In this document: positions 11,401 through 21,264 of the stretch, in pieces | How the letters are laid out: every line of letters starts with the position of its first letter | How positions within the stretch are numbered: the first letter of the stretch is position 1 | Assembly (NCBI GenBank): GCA_009103225.1 | Contig: RHPI01003369.1 | Span: 627,212-691,211, forward strand | From: Chlorokybus atmophyticus | Taxonomy: Eukaryota; Streptophyta; Chlorokybophyceae; Chlorokybales; Chlorokybaceae | Reading direction: 5' to 3' | Length of the DNA: 64,000 nt | Position numbers and translations under genes: made by a program | The notes under the pieces: model-generated | What the model saw: only the letters and a program-made list of their open reading frames with translations | Told to the model about the DNA's origin: nothing | The model's database searches: none

Positions 11401-11790
11401 GGACACTTTGATGTCAAGCGCACAGTCAGTCTAGTGAGAGCACAATATTGGTGGTATGGATTAACAAAACAGGTGCAAAGGTTCGTCAGCCACTGCCAGC
11501 AGTGTGACATGGTGCGCGCCAGCCTCAACACGCGCAGCGCCACCTTGCACCCACTCCCCATCTCCGGTCTCTTTTACCGATGGGGACTCGACATCTTGGG
11601 GGACTTGGCACCCTCAGCACGTGGCAACCGTTACATCCTGGTTATGATTGAGCACTTCTCCAAATGGGTGGAGCTGGTGCCATTACCCGACAAGAGCAGC
11701 AGGGGGGTGTCTCAAGCCTTCCTCTCTCACGTTCTCAGCCGCTTTGGCAGCTGCGCCGAGGTCATCACCGACCAAGGTACTGAGTTCTGA
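8338..11790 (+). CDS. Methyltransferase - reverse transcriptase - RNase H - integrase polyprotein (interrupted)
   Basis: ATG at 8338. Residues about 15-340 form a C5-cytosine methyltransferase: motif I LELFGGIGSG, motif IV with the catalytic Cys in GWECQGHS (residue 111; Glu replaces the usual Pro of PCQ), motif VI YVIENV (about 142-147), a motif VIII-like RAHRVRAKW, and a C-terminal RERERAMGFFP followed by a helix. These resemble DNMT3/DRM-type enzymes. Reverse transcriptase follows (YIDD at about residue 601), then RNase H (FILHTDWSKLGMGAVL; DADGLSR end), then the integrase HHCC zinc region (HTELGHFD ... CQQC) and the catalytic core with Asp in GLDILGD and in ITDQGTEF. A TGA at 11788-11790 ends it inside the integrase core. 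The methyltransferase lacks a visible UHRF- or chromatin-binding N-terminal domain. It probably methylates DNA, but activity and role are inference. Confidence 0.92.
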   Translation: MVATGVVEFHTFRRQQGITVLELFGGIGSGLAAVLNTGVKVTKYCYCDPDPHAQTVLKHHLRQLHTRYPRQLPLSALQGSLKALPQDVRLITEDHLLSLGNIDLLIAGWECQGHSRAGKGQGLKNPRSRLFWELMRIIHLLQHHQISRPLGYVIENVHREDDKRPHVASSYRQVCSILGHPLKVNAARHGSRAHRVRAKWTNLATVEELMTAEYTRSARPRNLLVDDILDPGRTAQPVLHHDHNHFYQCNQPGQPRRALPTLVSYPGSYAFRNGGDGMVFNATTNTLKEPNARERERAMGFFPNSITGSSLTDNQQCQLVGRAMDQNSMVWLLELSFALQDRHVSFEDLEHLAGGWADRVDTKAAHTALEVIHMEEQAAVTVEDIPVVANATSWDHAIGPLATEDTREKLEALLNKWRSQFSFNVKELGTCSVYQMDIELVDTEPVFRRQYRLSKLEEDLVEQRCKALLDAGLFEESTSDFAAATVMPLKKDSAGNWTERRMCGDYRPLNNKTKQDRYPMPTAEGIFDDVGDCTVFSILDMRQGYNQIAIKDEDKHKTSFWGNRQLYQWKVMPFGLKNAPAKFQRVMDKALKGLDCARCYIDDILIFSRSNEEHLQHIEAVLERLKGVGMTVHPDKCTFFTHKVPYLGHMIVPHGVYVQQAKVEALAAIPAPTDLTRLRAFLGLANYYRRFVKDFAKIARPLNELLKKEVEFAWKEPQQQAFEELKSRLTSAPILQRPDYAKPFILHTDWSKLGMGAVLVQHDEHKKERVVAYASRSNNSTEANYSSYEGECLAAVWAISFFRPFLFGRQFQLITDHQPLKWLMTNQHLTGKLARWALLLQEYDFEIDHRAGLTNQDADGLSRNPHLSTNDATGARHELIPAATAPTMAAMFAAAALRSGRKTNTTTSAVVEEIPALESTDPAAITPLGDAHAANIDVDDTELASTDTRQDIWHDKPSLSFLQHGHLPSGMSAREKDRVNQRTRHYRWAGDKLYRRFHDEDKKVPTPVTREDIITSLHTELGHFDVKRTVSLVRAQYWWYGLTKQVQRFVSHCQQCDMVRASLNTRSATLHPLPISGLFYRWGLDILGDLAPSARGNRYILVMIEHFSKWVELVPLPDKSSRGVSQAFLSHVLSRFGSCAEVITDQGTEF

Positions 11791-12652
11791 GGGGAATTCG
11801 ACACCCTCTTGGACAAATGTTACATCGACCACCGCCGTACCCTCGCGTGATCACCCTTAAGCCGACGGCCTCGCCGAGCGGACGGTACAGACCATCAAGA
11901 AGGCACTCCGCAAATACGTGTTGGAGTACAAGAAGGACACTTGGGATGACCACCTCCCATGGGTGGCCCTTGGATATCGGTTGTCAAAACAGGCGGCTCT
12001 GCGGGAGTACAGCCCGTACTACTTGCTGTTTGGGCGACCACCATTGCTCCCCTTCCGTGCGCAACAGGAGGTGGATAGCGTCGTGAACAACCTCGACGAC
12101 CCTGACTGGATGCACCACGACATCACCACGCGCGCCGCACTTTTCGAGCGCACCGTCCCCATGGCCTTCAACAATCAACGCATCGCGCAGCATCGCAACA
12201 CGCTGCGCTACGAGCGCGTACGCAGCGGCTTTTACAAGGAGCGCCAACGGCGATTCCAAGCGGGGGACTTTGCCTATCGCATGGCAGCCACCAAAGACAC
12301 GCTTGACACCTCCGTAGGCCGCACCGTCTACAAGGTACTCAAAGTGTACCCCACAGGGGTGCTGGACCTCCTTGGTCAAAACGGAGAAAGGTTGAAGGAC
12401 AACATGGTGAACTGTGCGCCATGTCACCTCCCTTACGTAGCTGGCTTCGGGCGTATCCAGCACCCTCGTCCTGCGCGCAGCACCCGCTGTGAACACTGCG
12501 GCAGCGCCGGCGACGACGCACTTATGATGCTCTGCGATGGCTGCAACAAAGGCCTGCATTGCTACTGCCTGGAGCCACCTTTGAACACGATACCTATGGA
12601 AGAATATTGGTGCGACGACTGCCGTACCAACGGCCCTCCTCACTTGCGCTAG
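11791..12652 (+). pseudogene. Displaced integrase C-terminus with PHD finger
   Basis: This continues the integrase after the TGA at 11788. A one-base insertion near 11848-11851 changes the frame and a TAA lies at 11858-11860; both the TGA and TAA fit single C-to-T changes. From 11861 the frame is open to TAG at 12650: ADGLAERTVQTIKK carries the Glu of the DDE triad, then a normal integrase C-terminal region. The last 60 residues are a PHD finger (C4HC3: CEHC, CDGC, H, CYC, WCDDC; about 12487-12630). Gypsy integrases often end in a chromodomain; a PHD finger here would likewise suggest chromatin-directed integration (inference). There are only these few lesions, so the loss is recent. Confidence 0.85.
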
Positions 12653-12689
12653 CAGCTGAGCTCTGGAGCTGGAACCTTCCCCAGAGCCC

Positions 12690-12697
12690 AGGGGGGG
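12690..12697 (+). other. Candidate polypurine tract
   Basis: A(G)7 lies 38 bases after the PHD stop and directly before TGGCTTGTTGACT, which is also the end of repeat L. It is the only clear purine run near the 3' end. It does not abut the L copy at 12942 as a normal polypurine tract would, because X lies between them. Confidence 0.5.
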
Positions 12698-12710
12698 TGG
12701 CTTGTTGACT

Positions 12711-12939
12711 CTGTATGCTACGGCACAGCATGTTCTTAGGGAAAACACCGACTCCATCTGCCCGTACTACCCAGCAGCAGCACCCCAGCTGCACGAAGCA
12801 CTTGTCACCATGAGGGGGGAGGTCATCTTTCTGTTCTTGCTACGCGTCACCCAGGTGGCGCAGCAGCATGTCCAGCACAATATGGCTGTCCATGCAGCTG
12901 TCCGAGACAGCGTGACCCTCGACTCCCCTCGACCCGACA
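12711..12939 (+). repeat. Repeat X, internal copy
   Basis: 229 bases, about 97% identical by eye to 13546-13774. It is preceded by GTGGCTTGTTGACT, the terminal 14 bases of L, and followed by two bases (GC) and then the second L. Confidence 0.88.
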
Positions 12940-12941
12940 GC

Positions 12942-13774
12942 TGTCATGCCTATCGCCCAAGCATGCCAGTCGTCATCGGGCATGCCTACAGCGAGACCCT
13001 CGCCCGGCTTACCAGCATGGCAACCCGCGCGCGCCTCTGACCAGTAGCTAGGTCATGTCCCTAGAGTAGCTCGTGACCATAGCCTGCATAGGCACCGCGC
13101 GTAGCTGTTCAGTTGTGAGTTCAGTTATAAGTCCGGTTCTATATCGAGTGGGCATTTCCTGTGGAAATAGCCTCGATATGACCGTTAGCTTATGTTCTGG
13201 ACAGTCATGAGTTGACTTGTATAAGTAGGCACAGTGTTCACCGGATCAGCTGGTGACACTGTAAGTGAGAAAGCTAAGAGCTTGTGAAGCGACTTGAACT
13301 ACGAACACACCGTCCTGGTTCCCAAGAATCCCCTCACCGTGTGAGAGCCTGTGCATGTTCTTGTGCACTGTGCTTGTTCTTGCTGTGAGCTTTGTGTACT
13401 TGGTCGCGGTGTGCTTGTTGGCATCAGTCAGGGCATAGCATCCACGTGCTGCTTGCTCATTCACCTCACTTAACAGTGTAATTTCTCTCCCACTCACGCA
13501 AAGAACTGTGTAAACAGCACTACCCATAGTAGTGGCTTGTTGACTCTGTATGCTACGGCACAGCATGTTCTTAGGGAAAACACCAACTCCATCTGCCCGT
13601 ACTACCCAGCAGCAGCACCCCAGCTGCACGAAGCACTTGTCACCATCAGGGTGGAGGTCATCTTTTTGTTCTTGCTACGCGTCACCCAGGTGGCGCAGCA
13701 GCATGTCCAGCACAGTCTGGCTGTCCATGCAGCTGTCCGAGACAGCGTGACCCTCGACTCCCCTCGACCCGACA
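12942..13774 (+). repeat. 3' terminal repeat, L (12942-13545) plus X (13546-13774)
   Basis: 833 bases starting TGTC and ending GACA, the inverted ends expected of an LTR, and followed directly by the target duplication CACT. The first 604 bases match 2682-3285; the last 229 match 12711-12939. Read as one LTR, the 5' copy of the element lacks its last 229 bases. Confidence 0.88.
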
Positions 13775-14475
13775 CACTGGAGGCTGTGCATGAGGGTGTG
13801 GTATTTACATCGTATGTCATGTGCAAGATACTTGAGGATGTGCATGTGCAAGATAAAAGAACCCTAGCATGTGGCATTGACAGTGCATCGTAACCCACCT
13901 TGGTTATGCCAGTCTTGTTTGGTCCCTTCAATCATGTCGCCGTGGTCGCAGCTGCTGGTGGGTCGAATGCTCTTGGAGGTAGTATTATGGTGTGCCTTTT
14001 CCCACTCGGAGGGGAGCCCTCATAAGATATCGCTCAAGCCACTGTTGTCATTGGCTGTGCCTTTGGTAGGCATGGTGGGGTTTGACACCAAGGACACCCC
14101 GCTGGCACCTTGCCCGCCCTATGCGAGCATGGGGCTTCATCCCGGACCTCGACCACAATGCCCACTACGCCCTTGGCAGCGCCGCCAACGATCCACCAAA
14201 CGCCACATACCCTCGGCATCACCGCCCTGTAAGGGCATAGCTTGGCGGAGCCATCAATAGTGTTTTCATGCGCAAGGACTGGCATTGCCAGCACTTGTCA
14301 ATGTTACGAATTGCCATTGCCACTGTATAAAGGTACCATTGAAATGATACCTTTGTACAAAGGCATCTTCGAACTATTGAAACGGTACAATCAAAATCTA
14401 TGCAAACTCACCCCACCCTGGACATGCAATGGCTCGATCGTATTATAATAATAGTACGACGGAGCCGTCACGCCA
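13775..14475. other. Non-coding stretch between gypsy element and transposase relic
   Basis: It starts with the second CACT target duplication. No gene or family is recognised. It could include the 5' end of the DNA transposon whose transposase relic follows; terminal inverted repeats could not be identified by eye. Confidence 0.3.
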
Positions 14476-17400
14476 GTGAATGGCGGCCAAGTTTCCTGCC
14501 TCTGGCATGCAAGGGTAGCGGCGGCGGCGTTGCGTGTTGATGGATATGATGATGCAGTTTACATTTGCGACACTTGTGTCGATGTTGGTAGTGAGATGGG
14601 AGTCCTTTATCCGTATTGCCACATGCGCTTTGCCACACGCAGCTCGGTCTACATGCACATTGTTAGCAGCAGGGTGTGCAAGCAAATCAAGCTGTATGTC
14701 GGCCAGCGTCCAGTACAGTATGATGCGGGTCATGTTGAACCGGGGAGTTCACTCCAGGATGCGCACATGCTTGATGCTGAAGCACCCATTCAGGAGACAC
14801 ACGCACAGCAGCAACAGGAGGAGGAGGAAGTGAACGAGGGCTTTTAATGTGTGCGTTTGCCTAAGAAACCTATGGCACGCCAGCATGAAAGTGGAGGCGT
14901 CCCTTCGCATGTGTCGGAATATAGGTGGTATGGCTCGGAGCATGCTCTTGCAGTGACATTTGTGCAGTGCAACAATGGTGAAGGCCTGTCGGCCTCCAAT
15001 ATGGGGTGGATCATCAAGTGCATCCGAAATGCACACTTCCTGACGGAAGAGCTCTAGTGGGAGACCGGTGTGCATGTGGCCAGCTACCTCCGGACCAAAA
15101 TTGCTTTCTCTTGGTCTGAGGAGTGTTCACGGTGTGCGGTGCATGTGTTCAACCATCAGAGCCATGTCACATATGCACATGCGAGTGTGCTGCCGTATCA
15201 GAACTACGTGACGGCTGACCTGCGCAAGCCTGCAGATCCTGAGGATCAGGACATCAGCGTCACATATATGGCGGCCAAGGTTTGTGAAATGCGGTATTTA
15301 ATTAATTTGAGGCCAGCATGGCTGTTAATGCTCTTGGTCGGAGCAGGTATGGCTCGCGCGGCTATATGGCAATCCACATGCCATTAATGGCTTCAATCTC
15401 CAGTACAGTGGTAACGAGCACAGCTTTGGCCAACCTTCCACGTGCAATTGGTGGAAGGATGTTGAGGTGGATTTGAGGAGAGAGGTGGGGGAAGCGTCCT
15501 ACTTGGCGCCTGCCATTCTGTACAATGACATGACCACGCTGGACAGCGCGGGCAAGCACTCTGGCTACCCTCCAATGACATCACTTGCCAACTACAGTTG
15601 AGACATGTATGCTAGCAACATGGGGGTTGATATGATAGCGCTTCTGCCGGTGGTTCACGCAGTGGCCAAGCATCCCACCTGGGCACAGGGCACGGAATCG
15701 TTCCCAATTTAAAAGCGTGAGATTTTTGATGACGCTTCAAATGTGGTGTTAGAGGATGTGAAGCGGGCGAGCTGGGAAGGTCTGCAGCTCATCGACCCGA
15801 ATGGCATCGAGCGTTGTGTATTTCCCGCACTTGCCAACTACATCAGCGACTTGTAGGTAGTGGGCATGCATGGTTGTAACTAGATGCAGCCTGCCGGCAA
15901 ACAGCTTATTGAGGATGTTGGCAGCGAAGCATCTGAGTTTGTCGTGTTGCAGGAAATTGCCACACTCGCACACACTGTGTCGGGCAACCAAACACGACAT
16001 CCTTGCGATGTTTGCCTCGTCACCAAATCAGATCTGTTGGAGATGGATGAGCACGCGGAATTGAGAACCGAGGCTTTCTACACACCAGCAATGCAACAGC
16101 TGCGGGCGGACTTGCATAGCGGTGTTGGGAATGCATGCCAGACAAACGAGGCTTTTAAAGAGCAGCACTTCATGCATGTCGAGGAGGTAATGGTTAAGTT
16201 ACCGGCATTCTGCTGCCAAACCAAGCAATGTCGTTTGGCAGCAGAATGCACTGTGGGGGTGGCAACAATAGCGGGTGCCGGGAGCTGCTACTCTCGCCTT
16301 GCCCCTGACACAATGCATGTGCTGGGAAGCATCATTGACCACCTGCTTGCTGCTGTGTATGACACTGCGAAGGAACGCATGCGTGTATCCATGAGACGGA
16401 TTCTGCAGGCCAGGCACGTCTTTAGTGTTGCTTTTGTGTTGAATAAAAAGGCCAACGACACGTGCTCACAAGCAGACGTGCACAGGCTGAATGCATACAA
16501 GGCGATTCTACGGGTCTCGCACTTCAAGGCACCCACAAGCACAGTAGATTCCTTCATGTCCTGCCACTCTTTTGTAATGGTGGGGAAAATGGCGGTGCTG
16601 CAGCTGCTGCCGGTCCTTGCAGACGGTTTGCTGCTCGACAGTGAGGGCAACGATTCGTTCACCATTCATGCCGCATCGCTTGTTCAGTGGAACAAGAAGT
16701 TGCTCAAGGCGCATGAACACACAAGATCCCTGACTACAGCCGACAATAAGCTGGCTGCCTTTAAATCTGCTGTGCTGCAGCCGCTACTGTCGCCATATTC
16801 TGCACAGAAGTCAGGTTGGAAGATCGAGAAGATACATCAGCTCACTCTTTGTGGGCCGGCAATTGTCAGCAATGGACACCCAGATTGGTTCAGCGCCAAC
16901 CGCATGGAGCAGACGCACGCCAAAAATATCAAATAGTGGGCGCGTGGTGGCAACAACAGGGACTACCAGGTGCGTATCCTGAAGGCATGGAGCTGTGCGG
17001 AATATGTGAGAGAGGATGGCATGGTCGTGGATCCCGAGATGCGCTCGGTCATGGCGCAGGCGCGACAGCAGTGCTGTAATGTAATGGAGAAGACGGACAA
17101 GTTGCTGACAAGGAGGAAGTCCAGCCCGTACTGGAGCGGATCTGCGCGTAGCCAAGTCGCCCTAAAGACTCCATTCGCCAACAAGCTGCCTGCCACCCTG
17201 GACAGCTGGTTGAGGAAGGAACAACTGGAGTTGGCCGACGGGTGGCGTGCTGTTTGCGTGGTGAACGGAGGCGTAGCGGTGTACATGACATCAGGAGTCA
17301 GCATGGCGCGCGCAACTGGGATGTTTCATGGGCGGCCTTGGTTCTCTACACTTGAGCTAGAAGGTGATGAGCGCGGTGTGAACGTGACGTGGTGGGGTTA

Positions 17401-17662
17401 GGCACTCCTTTTTTTTGCGCTTGGTGGTGTGGTAGCGGGTGGTAGCGACGAGCGCGTGTGAAAGGAGGTCGTGCTTGTCCGCTGGTATACGAAGCTGGAC
17501 GTGAGGAGCGACACAAAGTGCATTGCTCTAAAATGGGAAAAGCGTCGAGGGGGTCCACATCTGAATGTCGTAACTCTACAGCAAATAAAAGGCATTGTCC
17601 AGCTGCTCGCCATGCTTGACAAGGACAGCGCCCGTGTACAAGAGGGCACAAGTATTGGGTGA
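14476..17662 (+). pseudogene. Decayed Plavaka-like (CACTA superfamily) transposase
   Basis: One frame runs 14476-15279, an intron 15280-15346 restores it (MAAK/VWLARLYG), and a second exon runs on from 15347 in one frame to 17401. It is broken by stops at 14845, 15055, 15599, 15710, 15854, 15881, 16934 and 17399; no frameshift is needed. Recognisable parts, in order: a C2H2-like N-terminal finger missing one Cys (about 14610-14690), the region around AILYNDMTTLDSAGKHSGYP that resembles the DDE-core start of Plavaka transposases, a Cys pair HPCDVC near 15990, the LAPDTMHVLGSIIDHLL helix, and KIHQLT...NRMEQTHAKNIK, which resembles the conserved C-terminal block. A further piece (17471-17662, VRWYTKLDV...VTLQQIKGIVQLL) resembles the family's tail. 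The family call is from memory of motifs. The element is inactive as it stands. Confidence 0.65.
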
Positions 17663-20181
17663 ACGTTTACCGCACTGCCACGTGACACATGTACTTGTCT
17701 CACTATTCTGAATTTAGAGCATACCAATCAGTTAGGCATTGCTAATCGTATGCTAAGAGTTTTGCATGTGGACGTGTACAATACCGGGCAGCTGTCACTG
17801 CACAACTGTTACCATAGTCGAATATTGAATGCAACATTTGATAATAAGTTAACTGTGTGGCGTTAAGCCTGTGAATACAGTGCACCACACTCAAGCCTCT
17901 AGTTCCATGACACCGTGTGACGTGAGGGTAGTCACAGCGCATATCCATTGTTTCAAGCATGAGACGCCCTATGCACTCCGCCATTGCCGGAGGAACTGCA
18001 TTCGCTATGGTAAACGGCCAAGGTCATCCATGGCACTCCCAGCATTGTTTGCTATGCAGCAATGCCGTTCCTGGTGCTTGAAAGGCCATAGATTAGGTAC
18101 ATTTGCTGTTGCGCGTTTGGTGTCACAATTGTCTTTTTTGCGCTAGCGGACAGGTGCGGTGTTAGCAGTCCAACCGCCTTGCTCGCGTGCGAGCAGCGTG
18201 CTGGTGGGGTAGCTACCGCTGGCTGTGTCTCAAACAGACGATGTTGAAAGGTTGATAGGCCAAACATCGTGCCACAAAGGGACAAATTGGGTCTGAATGA
18301 AGAAGCTGCTCCTGGCACATTCGTAATCACGAACTTGGCCTGGCTTACAAGCAGCAGATGTCGGACGAGCGATAGCATACCTTGGTGCCTCCAGAATGTG
18401 CCATGTGCCGCCCGTTGAGGTGTCGGGATAGCACCTGAATAGGCCTGGCATGGTGGACTTGCCTATATGAGCTCGTACTTGCTCAGTTCTGTTGCACTCA
18501 GGGTGCATACATCATGGTGTATGAAGGGCAGCGGGTACTCAAAAGAAGGACTTATGTCCGGTCACATCAAAGCCTGCGTGAAATAGACCGATACTGGCAC
18601 CGCCACCGCCGCATAATAGGTTGAGTGCCTTTAATCTGCACGTGCGTCCAAGCTTGTTATTAAATTGCGTGTATGTGGTCAAGGCTGGCCGTGGTGCTGG
18701 CCAGGGACTAACAATGATGCCGTCATGGCTTACTTTGCGACTGACCTTCTCCCCTCCGGCGCGCAGAATATGGCGTGCACATGAACTGATGTGTACGCGA
18801 ATACGTTGTGCCCCTTGAAGTTGATGGTTTGTGGTCGATCACCGTCACAAATACTATACGGTGCTGCCCTGCAAAGACACTTTCCATTGCACCATGCATA
18901 TTTGATCAGTCCTCAATCTCGCATGCCACGAAGCGATGCTGACCTGACGCTTGCTTGAATGATTCCACAACGCCCGCATACCATTCCCCAACCAGCGGCC
19001 AATGCACCATGACACTTACACCGATCAGCTGCTCACATCCCAACTTAACTGCGTTCCGCAGCCGATGCAGTGCGCTGTCAAACGGTCAATAGTCTGCCTC
19101 CTCTACATCTGCCAGGGGGTGGAGCTGCCCACGCCCACACCGTGGAAGACTGCTCTGAATGCGACAACAGCTTCAACATGCATGACACTAGCATACGCCC
19201 AACATAACATGCAGTGATACGTCGCGGTCCACTCTGCCGAATTACCTCCACAGCATCCACCACCAGTCCACTAACCACATGTGCCGGTGTTGTCCATGTG
19301 AAGAAGCGCATGGGTTCCCCTCGCCACTCGAAGCATGAGGGCGAGCACGATACGCACACGCAATGGAGAAACTCGGGTTCCTTGCACAGCACTTTGCGGA
19401 GGCGGCAGCCAAACACGTCGACATTGTGTGTGGTGTGATGCCAGCAAGCATTAAAACCGTGGCACACTATCTGCACTCGCTAGCATTTGGTCAAGTGTGC
19501 TCGCATTTGTTGTCTACGGCCATTGACACATACGTACGCATTGCATTGTGGGCATACCAAGCATGGACTTTCAGGTGAGGGGGATTCCACTGCTGCCAAT
19601 ATCATGCGAAATATGAGTCGGCACGGCTGCCCACAAACTGAGCGAGACTTTATGGTGTGGGCATTTATTTGGGGATGCCAGCTTACGAACCCTAAATGGG
19701 TCACACTTCAAGTGAAGCACGACTGTACCATGGACGCTATCGCAGTACCATGCATGGTACTACATCAACATGAATGGTATTTCATGTATTAGTGGTACTA
19801 CAGTACAAGGATACTCGCATACTACTACGATCGTAGAGTGATACTGTGCTGTCATGCCATGGAACCCAGAGCGCTGTCTGAGTCTGTTGCTGTCAACCAC
19901 GCTCTGAACCAGCGAGGTATGCAAGCCATGCACTGACTCATGCGCCGGGCAGTCATCATACACATGTACAGCCAATGCTTCTGACAACAGCAGATCTCGG
20001 GTGCACCATGCACCATGCTGCAACTATACATGTATCTACATAGTTAACAGGAAGCCAACACAAAACTACAATACATGCACAATTAGCATTAAGACGGGGG
20101 CCAAATTACCGCCGACACGTTGGCGTCTTGCATCAGGCGTGGCGCCAAAAACGGGTGAGGTTGCTTGCAGAAGGGACACGC
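17663..20181. other. Degenerate intergenic DNA, possibly transposon remains
   Basis: Only short open frames on both strands. Minus-strand pieces at about 18052-18508 and 19078-19476 have protein-like composition but no recognised domain, and may be debris of the same elements as the flanking relics. No RNA gene was recognised. Confidence 0.3.
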
Positions 20182-20534
20182 TTATAGATTCTTTGATTTA
20201 TTTGCCACAGTCTTCTGATATGCTATGATGCAGACATGGCACATCGCTTTCTTGCAACGGAGCGTCTCCCCATCCGCTGGAGGGGGTGGCTCTTCAATGC
20301 GACAAATCAGCACGCATGGTGCACGCAGGTGTGCAAGCTGCCTCCGCCACGAAACTCTGTTATCGCGTTGCAGGCGTAGCAACTCCCACCTAAATGGCGC
20401 AGCATGACGCTCCACTGCCAGCTTGATCACCTGTTGCCCATCTGCCGCCATACACCACCTGCTGGTCTTGGTGGTGTCGTCCAGCATGCGTTCATCCAGG
20501 CCCTTGACATGGCTGTCGTCACTCGTGTACTCCC
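20182..20534 (-). pseudogene. C-terminal part of an unknown minus-strand coding relic, cut by the copia element
   Basis: Minus-strand frame open from the copia target site down to 20182, about 115 residues including SRWCMAADGQQVIKLAVER and a Cys/Pro-rich end (ICRIEEPPPPADGE, then CKKAMCHVC). Removing the copia element and one CCGCA joins it to minus-strand open frame at 25602-25680. No domain is recognised; a transposon accessory protein is as likely as a host gene. Confidence 0.4.
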
Positions 20535-20539
20535 CCGCA

Positions 20540-20941
20540 TGTTGAAGATATTCCTACATTCGGTCAGCCTGCCCTGCATACAAGAGAGAAGAGAAGGGAC
20601 CTCGATGGGAGGACCTCGAAGACTCCGGACATGAAGGTCCTGGCGCGGACTGCAGAGAAGTGTCCTAGGAGAATCGTCATATCTCCTAGGATACTCAGTC
20701 TTATAGGACATGGCATAGCTTGTTGGAAAGCTTATCAAGTTAGCTACGTGGCACATCTTACAGCGTAGGATTCGGTTCAGTAGATCGGACGCTGTTGCAT
20801 GTAGACCAGCAGTGTGTACAAACTGTGTACTGACTGGCGGGTATATGACCCCGCGGTTTGTTGGTAATAAATCGGGAAGTGTGTTGCCTTCTCCTGTGTG
20901 TCATTGCTTGCCCTCTTCACTTGCATGCTTGCTTCTCAACA
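20540..20941 (+). repeat. 5' LTR of the copia element
   Basis: Starts TGTTGAAGATATTCC and ends TTCTCAACA. A TATA-like motif near 20840 reads TATATGA here and TATATAA in the 3' LTR. AATAAA lies at about 20865. Confidence 0.95.
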
Positions 20942-20953
20942 GGTTATGGGCCC
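20942..20953 (+). promoter_or_regulatory. Primer-binding site matching the initiator-Met tRNA anticodon arm
   Basis: GGTTATGGGCCC follows the LTR directly. It is complementary to GGGCCCAUAACC, the anticodon stem-loop of initiator tRNA-Met, not to a tRNA 3' end. Drosophila copia and some relatives prime from such an internal half-tRNA, so the same mode is inferred here. Confidence 0.8.
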
Positions 20954-20965
20954 ACACTACGCGTG

Positions 20966-21180
20966 AAGAGTGTAAGAAAGAGAAAGAAAGCGAAGTGAAG
21001 AAAAGTGACAAAGTGCATTGAAGTGAAGATCGAAGTCACTCAAGACTGAAGAGTGAAGAGAAGACCGAAGTCACTCAAGACTGAAGGCGCTGAAGAGTGA
21101 AGTGAAGACCGAAGTCATTCAAGACCGAAGTCATTGAAGTCACTGAAGAGTGAAGTGTAGGTTAAAGTTACTGAAGTCAA
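20966..21180 (+). repeat. Purine-rich degenerate tandem repeat in the copia leader
   Basis: Repeated blocks built from GAAGTCACTCAAGACTGAAG and GAGTGAAGTGAAGACC units. It is almost free of ATG, and ends about 85 bases before the gag start. Confidence 0.75.
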
Positions 21181-21264
21181 CAAAGTCACTCAAGTCACAA
21201 CACGTGAAGATTATCAAAGCAAGTCTCAAGTGCTAACTGCAAGAAGAAAGCAGGCGCGGCAAAG

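Larger units (their letters stand above)
2682..13774 (+). mobile_element. Ty3/gypsy-type retrotransposon with cytosine methyltransferase and PHD finger
   Basis: The element begins TGTC and ends GACA (inverted termini) and is flanked by CACT on both sides (2678-2681 and 13775-13778), so it is a complete insertion. Order: repeat L (2682-3285), gag-protease ORF (3497-8455), methyltransferase-RT-RNase H-integrase ORF (8338-11790), damaged integrase C-terminus plus PHD (to 12652), G-run 12690-12697, repeat X (12711-12939), L again (12942-13545), X again (13546-13774). By eye the L copies differ at about 8 of 604 bases and the X copies at about 6 of 229, so the insertion is fairly recent. RT, RNase H and a zinc-binding DDE integrase in this order place it with Ty3/gypsy. 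The integrase lesions make this copy non-autonomous. No convincing tRNA primer site is seen after the 5' repeat. Confidence 0.93.

Noticed and set aside
14476-17401. Reassigned stop codons (TAG/TAA as Gln) in this organism
   Set aside because: The PRR, EamA, beta-mannosidase, USP, uL3m, thioredoxin and copia frames end in TAG or TAA at family-consistent positions and have no internal ones, so the host code is standard.
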